Assembly: GCA_046330225.1 (NCBI GenBank)
Contig: JAXLTD010000003.1
Location: 372,001 to 436,000, forward strand
DNA: 64,000 bases
Origin: CANJIV01 sp046330225
GTDB lineage: Bacteria > Actinomycetota > Thermoleophilia > Solirubrobacterales > Solirubrobacteraceae
Reading direction: 5' to 3'
Position numbers and translations under genes: made by a program. Positions 1-7,485 of this stretch are shown here, piece after piece (the first letter of the stretch is position 1; the number at the start of each line of letters is the position of its first letter). The notes under the pieces were generated by a model, which was not told the DNA's origin, searched no databases, and was given only the letters and a program-made list of their open reading frames with translations.

Positions 1-714
1 CAGGCCGGGGAGACCGTGGTGACGCTGGGCGGCGACGGCCTGCTGGGCGCGGTGGCGGGCGTCTTGGCCGGCACGGAGGCCGTGGTCGGCATCCTCCCCG
101 GCGGCCGGGGCAACGACTTCGCCCGGTGCCTGGGAATACCCGCCGACCCCGAAGCCGCGTGCGACGTCGTGGCCGCCGGCCGCGTCAAGGCCCTGGACGT
201 CGGCGACGTCGACGGCCGCACGTTCGTCGGGATCGCGAGCTGCGGGTTCGACTCCGACGCGAACCGCATCGCGAACGAGTCCACGGTCGTGAAGGGCAAC
301 CTGGTCTACGCCTACGCCGCGCTGCGCGCGCTGGCCGAGTGGCGCCCCGCCCGGTTCGAGGTGACGGTGGACGGGACCGAGACGATGGCCTTCACCGGCT
401 ACAGCGTCGTCGCGGCGAACTCGAAGGCCTACGGCGGCGGCATGTTCGTGGCGCCGGACGCCGAGCTCGACGACGGCAGGCTCGATCTCGTGCTCACCGG
501 ACGCGTCACGAAGCGGCGGTTCCTGGCGAACCTGCCCAAGGTGTTCAAGGGCACGCACATCGAGGAGCCGGCCGTGCACGTGCGCCGGGCCGCGGAAGTT
601 CGCATCGCCGCCGACCGGCCGTTCACGGTCTACGCCGACGGCGATCCGATCGCCGAGCTGCCCGCCACGGTGCGAATCCGCCCGCGAGCGCTGCGCGTCC
701 TGGTTCCGGCGTGA
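1..714 (+). CDS. Diacylglycerol/lipid kinase family protein (5' truncated by window edge)
   Basis: C-terminal part of a YegS/DgkB-type lipid kinase, a family that phosphorylates diacylglycerol or related lipids with ATP at the membrane. The reading frame is open to base 1, so the true start lies upstream; the GTG at 16 is internal to a conserved strand. Visible are the nucleotide-binding GGDG (bases 28-39), a LPGGRGNDFAR segment at 97-129, and the usual C-terminal strand ending in LRVLVP. Two deviations from the family: GGDG is followed by Leu instead of Thr, and the common GTGND is GRGND. The stop overlaps the next gene's GTG (GTGA), indicating translational coupling. The substrate cannot be read from sequence. 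Confidence 0.85.
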   Translation, partial: QAGETVVTLGGDGLLGAVAGVLAGTEAVVGILPGGRGNDFARCLGIPADPEAACDVVAAGRVKALDVGDVDGRTFVGIASCGFDSDANRIANESTVVKGNLVYAYAALRALAEWRPARFEVTVDGTETMAFTGYSVVAANSKAYGGGMFVAPDAELDDGRLDLVLTGRVTKRRFLANLPKVFKGTHIEEPAVHVRRAAEVRIAADRPFTVYADGDPIAELPATVRIRPRALRVLVPA

Positions 715-1478
715 CGGCGGCCGAGCGCGAGCGGGTCATCTGGCACGACGTCGAGTGCGGGGCGTACGCCGCCGATCTCCCCCTGTGGCGGGACCTTGCG
801 GCTGCGGCGGAGGGACCGGTGCTCGACGTCGGCGCCGGGTCCGGACGGGTGGCGCTCGACCTCGCCGCACGGGGCCACGAGGTCGTCGCGCTCGATCTCG
901 ATGCGGCGCTGCTCGCGGCGCTGCGCGAGCGGGCCGGCGGCCTCCCCGTCGCCGCCGCCCAGGCCGACATGCGGGCCTTCCAGCTCGGCCGGCACTTTGC
1001 CCTGATCCTCGTGCCGATGCAGACCGTCCAGCTCCTCGGCAGCCCCGCCGAGCGGGCCGAGTTCCTGGGCTGCGCCCGGCGCCACGCCGCTCCGGGCGGC
1101 CTGCTCGCCATGGCGCTGGCCGATCCGTTCGAGGGGATGTCCCCGCACGACGGGCCGGACGAGCTGCCCGTCCCCGACCTGCGGGAGGTTGCCGGCGTCG
1201 TGTACGCAAGCCAGCCGATCGCGGTGCGCGAGGTGGCCGGCGGCACCGAGATCGAGCGTATCCGCCAGCGCGTGGGCGCCGACGGCTCGGTCGTGCGCGC
1301 TCCGGACGTCGTCCGCGTCACGGCGCTGGCCCCAGCGACGCTCGAGGCCGAGGCCGCCGCCGCCGGCTTTTCGCCCCGCCCGCGGCACGCGATCGCGCCG
1401 ACCCCCGACCACGTGGGGAGCACGGTGGTCGTGGCGCAGGCCCCGTCCGCCGGCGCCGCTACGGTTGCGGCTCCGTGA
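711..1478 (+). CDS. Class I SAM-dependent methyltransferase
   Basis: A 255-residue predicted methyltransferase. Residues 37-45 (VLDVGAGSG) form the SAM-binding glycine loop, and an acidic residue at the end of strand 2 (VVALDLD, about 58-64) should bind the ribose hydroxyls. I chose the GTG at 711 because it overlaps the previous stop as GTGA and because the longer open frame upstream is only a shadow of the kinase gene. It also overlaps the following MazG-like gene by GTGA, so three genes form one unit. The acceptor (small molecule, lipid or protein) is not evident; the family is too broad to assign one. Confidence 0.85.
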   Translation: MTAAERERVIWHDVECGAYAADLPLWRDLAAAAEGPVLDVGAGSGRVALDLAARGHEVVALDLDAALLAALRERAGGLPVAAAQADMRAFQLGRHFALILVPMQTVQLLGSPAERAEFLGCARRHAAPGGLLAMALADPFEGMSPHDGPDELPVPDLREVAGVVYASQPIAVREVAGGTEIERIRQRVGADGSVVRAPDVVRVTALAPATLEAEAAAAGFSPRPRHAIAPTPDHVGSTVVVAQAPSAGAATVAAP

Positions 1479-1804
1479 AGCTCTCCGAGTACCAGTCCGC
1501 ATCCAGGGCCACCGCGATCTATCCGGACGCCGGGTCGAACCTGACCTATCCGGCGCTCGGACTCTGCGGCGAGGCGGGCGAATGCGCCGAGAAGGTGAAG
1601 AAGGCGATGCGGGACGACGGCGGCGTCCTGACCGAGGAGCGCCGCGAGGCGCTGGCCGGCGAGCTGGGCGACGTGCTCTGGTACGTGGCGCAGCTCGCCA
1701 CCGAGGCCGGCCTGGAGCTCGAGGACGTCGCCGCCGCGAACCTGGAGAAGCTGCGCTCGCGGGCCGAGCGCCGCGTCCTGTCGGGCAGCGGCGACGCCCG
1801 GTAG
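1475..1804 (+). CDS. MazG-like nucleotide pyrophosphohydrolase
   Basis: A 109-residue all-alpha protein of the MazG/dUTPase-like superfamily, which hydrolyses (d)NTPs to monophosphates and pyrophosphate. The metal-binding pattern is visible: GEAGECAEKVKK in the first helix pair and ELGDVLWYVAQLA in the second, giving the E-x2-E and E-x2-D groups. The start is the GTG overlapping the methyltransferase stop. The gene ends 14 bases before the convergent modC stop. It is probably a housecleaning enzyme for damaged nucleotides; the exact substrate is unknown. Confidence 0.85.
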   Translation: MKLSEYQSASRATAIYPDAGSNLTYPALGLCGEAGECAEKVKKAMRDDGGVLTEERREALAGELGDVLWYVAQLATEAGLELEDVAAANLEKLRSRAERRVLSGSGDAR

Positions 1805-1818
1805 GCCCCGGGAGGGCG

Positions 1819-2883
1819 TCAGGCCGCGACGATCCGGGTCGCCGTGGCCTTCCAGCTCGCGACGACGGCCACGCCCGGAGCGAGTCCGAGATCGCGCGCG
1901 GCGCCCGCGGTCACCTCGGCGACGAGCGGCTGCGGGGCCTCGAGCCCGACCCGAATCCGCGGGCCGAGTGCCGTGACCGAGGTGACGCGCACCGGAAGGC
2001 GGTTGACGGCCGAGCCCGTCGGCGGCGCCCCGGCGGGCGCCAGGGCGATCTCCCACGGAAACACCGTGGCGGCGACACGCCCCGCGCCCGGGTCGGTGCT
2101 GATGACCGCGCCGCCCCCATCGAGCGTGACCGCGGTGAGCCCATCGGCGGCGCTCGCCGCCGTGCCGTGCAGCACGACGGCGCCCACGAAGTCGGCCACG
2201 AAGGGCGACGCCGGGGCTGCGGCGAGGGCGGCGGGCGGCCCCGACTGGACGATGCGCCCCCGATCGACGATGCCGACCCGGTCCCCGAGCTGCGCGGCCT
2301 CGGCGAAGTCGTGCGTCACGAGGATCGCCGGGATCCCCGCGCCGGCCAGCACGCGGCCGATCTCACGGGCCGCGGCAGCGCGTGTGCGCGGGTCGAGCGC
2401 CGACAGGGGCTCATCGAGGAGCAGCACGTCCGGGTCCCGGGCCAGCGCCCGCGCGAGGGCCACGCGCTGGCGCTCGCCGCCCGAGAGCTCGGCTGGCCGG
2501 GCGTCGGCGACGTCCTCGGCCCCGAACCGGCTCAGCAGCGCCCGGGCGTGCCCCTGGCGCTCCCGGCGCGGGCGGTCGCGCATCGGGTAGGCGACGTTCT
2601 GCCAGGCCCGCAGGTGCCCGAACAGGGCGTAGTCCTGGAAGAGGAACCCGCAGCGGCGGTCTTCGGGGCCCAGCGCGATCCCGGCCGCCGTGTCGAGCCA
2701 CACGCGCTGCCCGCAGGCGACACGCCCGCTGCGGGGGGCAGCGAGCCCCGCCGCGATGCGCAGGATGGTCGTCTTCCCCGCCCCCGAGGGCCCGGCCAGG
2801 GCCAGGCACTCGCCCGAGGGGACCTCGAGCGCGATGTCGAGGCCGAACCCCCGCAGCGGAGTGCGAGCGGCGATCGACAGCAC
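1819..2883 (-). CDS. modC: Molybdate ABC transporter ATP-binding protein
   Basis: A 354-residue ATPase energising molybdate (or tungstate) import at the inner face of the membrane. Walker A is GPSGAGKTT at 31-39, the Q-loop lies in FLFQDYALFG near 80-89, the ABC signature LSGGERQR at 133-140, and Walker B LLLDEP at 154-159 followed by the D-loop SALD. The C-terminal 80 or so residues form a TOBE/Mop-like oxyanion-binding region, the usual ModC regulatory domain. It starts one base after the modB stop and is the last gene of regulator-modA-modB-modC. Specificity rests on the whole operon, including the TOBE regulator; sulfate is the main alternative. Confidence 0.88.
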   Translation of the reverse strand: MLSIAARTPLRGFGLDIALEVPSGECLALAGPSGAGKTTILRIAAGLAAPRSGRVACGQRVWLDTAAGIALGPEDRRCGFLFQDYALFGHLRAWQNVAYPMRDRPRRERQGHARALLSRFGAEDVADARPAELSGGERQRVALARALARDPDVLLLDEPLSALDPRTRAAAAREIGRVLAGAGIPAILVTHDFAEAAQLGDRVGIVDRGRIVQSGPPAALAAAPASPFVADFVGAVVLHGTAASAADGLTAVTLDGGGAVISTDPGAGRVAATVFPWEIALAPAGAPPTGSAVNRLPVRVTSVTALGPRIRVGLEAPQPLVAEVTAGAARDLGLAPGVAVVASWKATATRIVAA

Positions 2884-2884
2884 G

Positions 2885-3679
2885 TCAGGCCCCGAGCCCT
2901 CGCCCGCCCGCGGCGAGCTTCACCCCGAGCAGCAGTGCCGCCGACACGGCGACCAGCACCGCCGAGAGCCCGAGCGCGCCCGTGAAGTCCGTGGCGAACT
3001 GCTCGTAGATCGAGAGCGGCGCGGTCTGCGTGACGCCCTGGAGCGAGCCGGCGAACATCAGCGTCGCGCCGAACTCGCCCAGCGCCCGGCCCCAGGCGAG
3101 CGCCACGCCGGCTGCGAGGCCCGGGAGCGCCGCGGGAATCGCGACGCGCGCGAACGTGCGGGCCTCGCCGGCTCCCAGCGTCCGGGACGCTTCGAGCTGG
3201 GACCGGTCGACCCCCGCGAACGCGGCCTGCGCCTGGCGCAGGTAGAACGGCGAGGCGACGAACGTGAGTGCCACGACGACGCCGGCGGTCTGGAGCACGA
3301 GCGAGATCCCGAGGTCCTCGAGCGCCCCGCCGAAGAGGCCGCGCGGCCCGAGGGCGGCGAGCAGCCCGATCCCGGCCACCGCCGGCGGGACGACGAGCGG
3401 GAGCTCGACCAGAGTGGTCGCGGCCGCGCGGCCCCGAAACTCCCGCGTGGCCAGCAGCCAGGCGGCCGGCGTCCCGACCGCGACGATCAGCGCCATCGCG
3501 ATGGTGGTCGTCTCGAGGCTGAGCTTCAGGGCGTCGAGCGAGGCGGGATCCCCGAGGCTCGCGAGAAGCTGGGCCGGCCCCGCATCCGCGAAGATCGCGA
3601 CGATCGGCACGGTCAGGAATGTCAGGACGACGGCCAGTGCCAGGGTGATCGCCGCCGGGAACCAGCGGCGCCGGATCAT
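2885..3679 (-). CDS. modB: Molybdate ABC transporter permease
   Basis: A 264-residue integral membrane permease with about five to six hydrophobic segments. The first begins near residue 8 (AITLALAVVLTFLTVPIV). The cytoplasmic EAA-like coupling loop is seen around EASRTLGAGEARTFARVAIPAALPG, with the conserved glycine and hydrophobic tail, and is where the ModC dimer docks. Its start overlaps the modA stop by 4 bases, and modC follows after one base. Length and EAA loop fit ModB/CysT permeases; the molybdate assignment comes from the neighbours. Confidence 0.88.
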   Translation of the reverse strand: MIRRRWFPAAITLALAVVLTFLTVPIVAIFADAGPAQLLASLGDPASLDALKLSLETTTIAMALIVAVGTPAAWLLATREFRGRAAATTLVELPLVVPPAVAGIGLLAALGPRGLFGGALEDLGISLVLQTAGVVVALTFVASPFYLRQAQAAFAGVDRSQLEASRTLGAGEARTFARVAIPAALPGLAAGVALAWGRALGEFGATLMFAGSLQGVTQTAPLSIYEQFATDFTGALGLSAVLVAVSAALLLGVKLAAGGRGLGA

Positions 3680-4470
3680 GGCGCAGGCGGGGGCAGGAAG
3701 CCCGCCTCGCGGAGCGCCCGCTGCCCGGGGCCGTGGAGCAGTCCCGCGATGAAGGCCCGTGCGGCCGCCGGGTGCTTCGACCCCTTCACGACGGCGGCGC
3801 CGTAGGCGACCACGGGCTGCAGCGACGCCGGCAGCGGGATCGCGCGCAGCGCCCCCTCGGAGGCGACGACGTCGGTGGCATAGACGAAGCCGGCATCGAC
3901 GGCCCCCTGGGTCAGCTTGCCGACGATGCCGCCGACGTCCGGCTCCTCCGTGCGCACGTTGCCGAGGATCGTCGCGCGAGTTCGCGCCGGCAGGCGGGCC
4001 AGGACCTTGCGGGTGTAGTCGCCGATCGGGACGCCCTGCGCGCCGATCGCCACGGTCACGCCCGAGCGGGACAGGTCGTCCAGCGATGACACCCGGCCGG
4101 CGTCGGCGGGGACGGCGAGCACGAGGCGGTTGCCGGCGAAGACGACCGGCGCGGTGACGAGGCCCTGACGGTGGAGCTGGTCCGGGAGCTTCGTGCTGGC
4201 GGCGGCGAACACGTCGGGCCGCACTCCCTGCTCGATCTGGGCGGCCAGCTCGTCGGACCCGGCGAACTGGAACCGCACCGTCGCGCCGGGGAAGGCGGCA
4301 CCGTACCCGGTGAAGGCGGCCTTCAGCGACTTGGCCGCCGAGACGACGAGGGCCGGCTTGGACGCCCCGGTGCCCGTGCCGCCGCTGCCGTCGCTCCCGC
4401 AGCCGGCAGCCACCCCGGCCAGCGCCAGCGCCGCCGCCGCGCCCGCCGCACCAAGGCGCCGGCGGCTCAC
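3676..4470 (-). CDS. modA: Molybdate-binding periplasmic/lipoprotein ModA
   Basis: A 264-residue extracytoplasmic solute-binding protein. The N-terminus has a positive start (MSRRR), a hydrophobic stretch and a lipobox-like VAAGC, so it is probably lipid-anchored after cleavage before the Cys near residue 24. A Gly/Ser/Thr-rich linker precedes the mature domain, which opens with ALVVSAAKSLKAAF, the ModA strand-helix carrying oxyanion-binding serines. FQFAGSDELAAQIEQGVRPDVF is the second typical binding stretch. The start overlaps the upstream regulator stop by 4 bases. It binds molybdate or tungstate and delivers it to ModB. Confidence 0.88.
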   Translation of the reverse strand: MSRRRLGAAGAAAALALAGVAAGCGSDGSGGTGTGASKPALVVSAAKSLKAAFTGYGAAFPGATVRFQFAGSDELAAQIEQGVRPDVFAAASTKLPDQLHRQGLVTAPVVFAGNRLVLAVPADAGRVSSLDDLSRSGVTVAIGAQGVPIGDYTRKVLARLPARTRATILGNVRTEEPDVGGIVGKLTQGAVDAGFVYATDVVASEGALRAIPLPASLQPVVAYGAAVVKGSKHPAAARAFIAGLLHGPGQRALREAGFLPPPAP

Positions 4471-4862
4471 GCCGTGCCCCCGCTGCGCTCGACCATGACC
4501 GAGGTCGCCTTCACGGTGGCCACGGCGGGCACGCCGGCGGCGAGGCCGAGCTGCTCGACCGCGTCGCGCGTCACCGCCGCGATCACCCGATGCGGGCCCG
4601 CCTCGATCTCGACGAGGGCCATGACGCCGTCGACCTCGACGGAGGTCACGACGCCCGGAAACCGGTTGCGGGCCGAGAGCCGGTCCGGCGGCCGGGTGCG
4701 CACGGGGCGGCTGGTGAGCCGCTGCACCTCGGCGGCCGGGACGACGCGCCGGTTGCGCGCGTCTCGGCGCGTCTGCAGCTTGCCCGACCGGTCCCAGCGG
4801 CGCACGGTGTCGGCGCTCACGCCGAGTGCCGCCGCCGCCTCCCCTACGGTGAGATCCCCCAT
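4467..4862 (-). CDS. HTH (MerR/excisionase-like) TOBE-domain molybdate-responsive regulator
   Basis: A 131-residue two-domain regulator. Residues 3-45 are a MerR/excisionase-like winged helix (LTVGEAAAALGVSADTVRRW). From about residue 65 a Mop/TOBE domain begins (SARNRFPGVVTSVEVDGVM), the fold that binds molybdate in ModE and ModC. It is functionally analogous to ModE but has a different DNA-binding head. The chosen ATG lies directly after a 21-bp near-palindrome (4864-4884); another in-frame ATG at 4874 lies inside it. Heading modABC with a 4-base overlap, it probably represses or activates the operon in response to molybdate and controls itself through the palindrome. Confidence 0.85.
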   Translation of the reverse strand: MGDLTVGEAAAALGVSADTVRRWDRSGKLQTRRDARNRRVVPAAEVQRLTSRPVRTRPPDRLSARNRFPGVVTSVEVDGVMALVEIEAGPHRVIAAVTRDAVEQLGLAAGVPAVATVKATSVMVERSGGTA

Positions 4863-4863
4863 G

Positions 4864-4884
4864 TGCCTAAGCATTGCATAGGCA
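4864..4884. promoter_or_regulatory. Near-perfect 21-bp palindrome, candidate operator of the mod operon
   Basis: TGCCTA at the left end and TAGGCA at the right are perfect inverted repeats, and the inner bases (GCA/TGC) also match; nine of ten arm positions pair around a central base. It ends one base before the regulator's ATG and fills most of the 37-bp gap after hflX. Its AT content is conspicuously higher than the surroundings. Its position suits an autoregulatory operator over the promoter or transcription start. Confidence 0.6.
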
Positions 4885-4899
4885 TACGGGGTCAGGCAA

Positions 4900-6201
4900 T
4901 CAGGGAGCCCCGTTGACCGCGAAGCGCTCGAACCGCGCGGCGATCCGCGGCGGGAGCCGCACGGACACGCGGACGCCGTCGGCCGTGTCGCGTCGCTCGA
5001 TCCGCTCGCCCGCGAGGTCGTGGAGCTCGGCGAGCTGGCGGCCCTCGCGGTAGGGCACAAGCAGCTCGAGCGGCTGCAGGCTGCGCCGGAACTCCGCGTC
5101 GACGCGAGCGCGCAGCGCGTCGAGCCCCTCCCCCGTCTCGGCGGACACGAGCAGCCCGTCGGGATGGCGGAAGCCCAGCTCGCGCCGGCGATCGTCGTCG
5201 ATCGCGTCGGCCTTGTTGAGCACGAGCAGGCGCGGCGCGTCGGCTCCGATGTCCTCGAGCACGTCGTCGACCGCGGCGATCATCGCGTTCATCTCCTCCT
5301 CGGGCGCCGACGCATCGGCGACGTGGAGGATCAGGTCGGCGCGCCGGGTCTCCTCCAGCGTGGCGGCGAAGGCATCGACGAGCTGGTGCGGCAGCTTGCG
5401 GATGAACCCGACGGTGTCGGTGAGGAGCACCGTCCGCCCGGCGAGCTCGAGCGTCCGCGTCGTCGGGTCCAGGGTATGGAAGAGGCGGTCACGGACGCCG
5501 ACCTCCGCGCCCGTGAGGGCATTGAGCAGTGTCGACTTGCCGGCGTTCGTGTAGCCCGCCAGTGCAATCGAGGGGAGCTGGGCCCGCTCGCGCTCCTGCC
5601 GCATCGTCGCGCGGTGCGACTGCACGTGCGTGAGGCGCCGCTTGAGCGCCGCGATGCGGTCGCGGGCCAGGCGCCGGTCCGTCTCGATCTGGGACTCGCC
5701 GGGGCCGCGCGTGCCGATTCCGCCGCCGAGCCGCTCGAGGTGCGTCCACAGCCCGCGCATGCGGGCGAGGTTGTACTCGAGCTGGGCGAGCTCGACCTGC
5801 AGCTTGCCTTCGGCGGAGTGGGCATGGCCCGCGAAAATGTCGAGGATCACGGCGGTCCGGTCGATGACCGGAACCCCCAGCGCCTCCTCGAGGTTTCGCT
5901 CCTGGCGGGGGCTCAGCTCGTCGTCGCAGGCCACGACGTTCGCGTCACACTCGGCGATCTGGCCTTTCAGCTCCTCGAGCTTGCCGGCGCCCACGTACGT
6001 GTTGGGGTGCGGGAGGTCGCGCCGCTGCACCGCCGTGCCCACGGTGGCGACGCCGGCGGTCCGCAGAAGCTCCTCGAGCTCGCCGAGGTGGCCGCCGTCG
6101 GGACCGACGGCGACCGCCAGCGCCCGCTGGCGGGCGCGGCCTGGCTTGGGCTCGGAGCCCGCGCGGGTCGGGCCGGTGCGCCCGTTGCGGCTGCGCTGCA
6201 T
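4900..6201 (-). CDS. hflX: GTPase HflX
   Basis: A 433-residue ribosome-associated GTPase that can split or rescue stalled 70S ribosomes. The N-terminal HflX domain covers about 25-200, with a glycine-rich GGGIGTRGPGESQIETDRR hinge near 159-177. The G domain has GYTNAGKST at 216-224, DTVGF at 262-266 and NKAD at 329-332. The ATG at 6201 has no Shine-Dalgarno but sits 7 nt after TACACT, fitting leaderless transcription. It is the last gene of the minus-strand tRNA-modification/lysine group and is separated from dapL by two strong hairpins, so it is probably transcribed independently. Confidence 0.93.
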   Translation of the reverse strand: MQRSRNGRTGPTRAGSEPKPGRARQRALAVAVGPDGGHLGELEELLRTAGVATVGTAVQRRDLPHPNTYVGAGKLEELKGQIAECDANVVACDDELSPRQERNLEEALGVPVIDRTAVILDIFAGHAHSAEGKLQVELAQLEYNLARMRGLWTHLERLGGGIGTRGPGESQIETDRRLARDRIAALKRRLTHVQSHRATMRQERERAQLPSIALAGYTNAGKSTLLNALTGAEVGVRDRLFHTLDPTTRTLELAGRTVLLTDTVGFIRKLPHQLVDAFAATLEETRRADLILHVADASAPEEEMNAMIAAVDDVLEDIGADAPRLLVLNKADAIDDDRRRELGFRHPDGLLVSAETGEGLDALRARVDAEFRRSLQPLELLVPYREGRQLAELHDLAGERIERRDTADGVRVSVRLPPRIAARFERFAVNGAP

Positions 6202-6208
6202 CGGTCCG

Positions 6209-6214
6209 AGTGTA
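6209..6214 (-). promoter_or_regulatory. Candidate -10 element of hflX (leaderless)
   Basis: TACACT on the minus strand, 7 nt before the hflX ATG. It matches the TAnnnT pattern of sigma-A -10 elements. The expected +1 falls at or next to the start codon and there is no Shine-Dalgarno. I do not see a good -35. Confidence 0.5.
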
Positions 6215-6241
6215 GATGGCGCCGGGGCGCGGGCCGGCAGC

Positions 6242-6263
6242 GCGCGGGAGCCCGCTCCCGCGC
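6242..6263. terminator. Hairpin, first of a tandem pair between dapL and hflX
   Basis: GCGCGGGAG and CTCCCGCGC are perfect 9-bp arms around a 4-base loop. No U-tract follows, which is common for GC-rich actinobacterial terminators. With the adjacent hairpin it separates dapL from hflX. Confidence 0.5.
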
Positions 6264-6280
6264 CTCTCCGGTGCGGCGCT

Positions 6281-6311
6281 GAGGTTCGGCCGCCCGCGAC
6301 GGCCGAACCTC
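6281..6311 (-). terminator. Strong hairpin just after the dapL stop
   Basis: Perfect 12-bp arms (GAGGTTCGGCCG and its complement) around a 7-base loop, beginning five bases beyond the dapL stop codon. This is the best terminator candidate for the miaA-dapF-dapL unit; it lacks a U-tract. Confidence 0.6.
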
Positions 6312-6315
6312 CGCG

Positions 6316-7485
6316 TCACCGGCCGGCCAGCGCGTGCAGCCGGGCCACGGCCTCGAGCAGCCGGTCGTCGGGCGTCGTGAGCGAGATCCGGAAGAACCCC
6401 TCGCCGTTGGGGCCGTAGGCCCCGCCCGGCGAGACGACGACGCCGGCCTCGTCCAGCAGGTAGGTGCAGAACGCTGCGGAGTCGGCGAAGCCGGGTGGAA
6501 TCGGCGCCCAGATGTAGATCGTTGCCTTCGGCGGCGTCACCGGGACGCCGCCCGCGGCGAGCGCGTCGCAGACGGCGTCGCGGCGGCGCTGGTACAGCGC
6601 CGTCATCGACGCGACCTCGGCGTCCCCGTCCGGGGAGAGCGCCGCCACGCCGGCCAGCTGGACGGCCTCGAAGTTCCCGGAGTCGATGTTGGACTTCAGG
6701 CGCCAGTAATCCTCGATGACCGCGGCATTGCCGGCGATCGCGGCGCAGCGCCAGCCGGTCATGTTGTAGCCCTTGGACAGCGAGAAGACCTCGACGCCGA
6801 CCTCCTTGGCGCCCGGGGTGGCCAGGAACGACGGCGCCCGGTAGCCGTCGAAGCCGATCTCGCTGTAGGCGTTGTCGTGCACGATCAGGACGTCGTGCTC
6901 GCGGGCGAACGCGATCGCGCGCTCGAACAGGCCGTCCGGCACCACGGCGCCGGTGGGGTTGTTCGGGTAGTTGAGGAACATGAGCTTGGCCCGGGCCGCG
7001 ACGTCGTCCGGCACGGCGTCCAGGTCGGGTGCGAACCCCAGCTCGGGCACGAGGGGCAGAAGGTGCGATTCCGCGCCCACGAGCGCCGGCCCCCCGGTGT
7101 AGACCGGGTAGCCCGGATCCGAGGCCAACGCGACATCCCCGGGGTCCAGGAAGGCGAGGTTCAGGTTGAAGATGCACTCCTTGGCGCCGATCGCCGCCAT
7201 GACCTCGGTCTTCGGGTCCAGGTCGACGTCGAAGCGCCGCTCGTAGAAGTCGCTGACCGCCTCGAGGAACTCCGGGCGCCCCCGGTTGCTCGGGTACTGA
7301 TGGGTGCCCGGGTCGGCCACGGCCTCCTGCATCGCCTCGACGACGAGCGCCGGCGTCGGGCGATCCGGATCGCCGATCCCCAGGCTGATCACGTCCACCC
7401 CCTCCGCCTGCTTCGCCGCGATCTTGCGGGAGAGCTCGGCGAAGAGGTACGGCGGGATGGTGTCCAGGCGCTTACTGGGTCGCAT
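6316..7485 (-). CDS. dapL: LL-diaminopimelate aminotransferase
   Basis: A 389-residue fold-type I PLP enzyme. DapL converts tetrahydrodipicolinate with glutamate directly to LL-diaminopimelate, bypassing the succinylase or acetylase steps. The PLP lysine is K238 in SLSKGYNMTGWR; N176 (NPTG), D204 and Y207 line the cofactor, and R246 of the same loop should bind a carboxylate. The N-terminal SLGIGDPDRPTP is typical of DapL and related class I enzymes. The start overlaps the end of dapF by 14 bases, which strongly supports DapL over other class I aminotransferases. Together with dapA and dapB in this window it completes the route to LL-DAP. Confidence 0.85.
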   Translation of the reverse strand: MRPSKRLDTIPPYLFAELSRKIAAKQAEGVDVISLGIGDPDRPTPALVVEAMQEAVADPGTHQYPSNRGRPEFLEAVSDFYERRFDVDLDPKTEVMAAIGAKECIFNLNLAFLDPGDVALASDPGYPVYTGGPALVGAESHLLPLVPELGFAPDLDAVPDDVAARAKLMFLNYPNNPTGAVVPDGLFERAIAFAREHDVLIVHDNAYSEIGFDGYRAPSFLATPGAKEVGVEVFSLSKGYNMTGWRCAAIAGNAAVIEDYWRLKSNIDSGNFEAVQLAGVAALSPDGDAEVASMTALYQRRRDAVCDALAAGGVPVTPPKATIYIWAPIPPGFADSAAFCTYLLDEAGVVVSPGGAYGPNGEGFFRISLTTPDDRLLEAVARLHALAGR

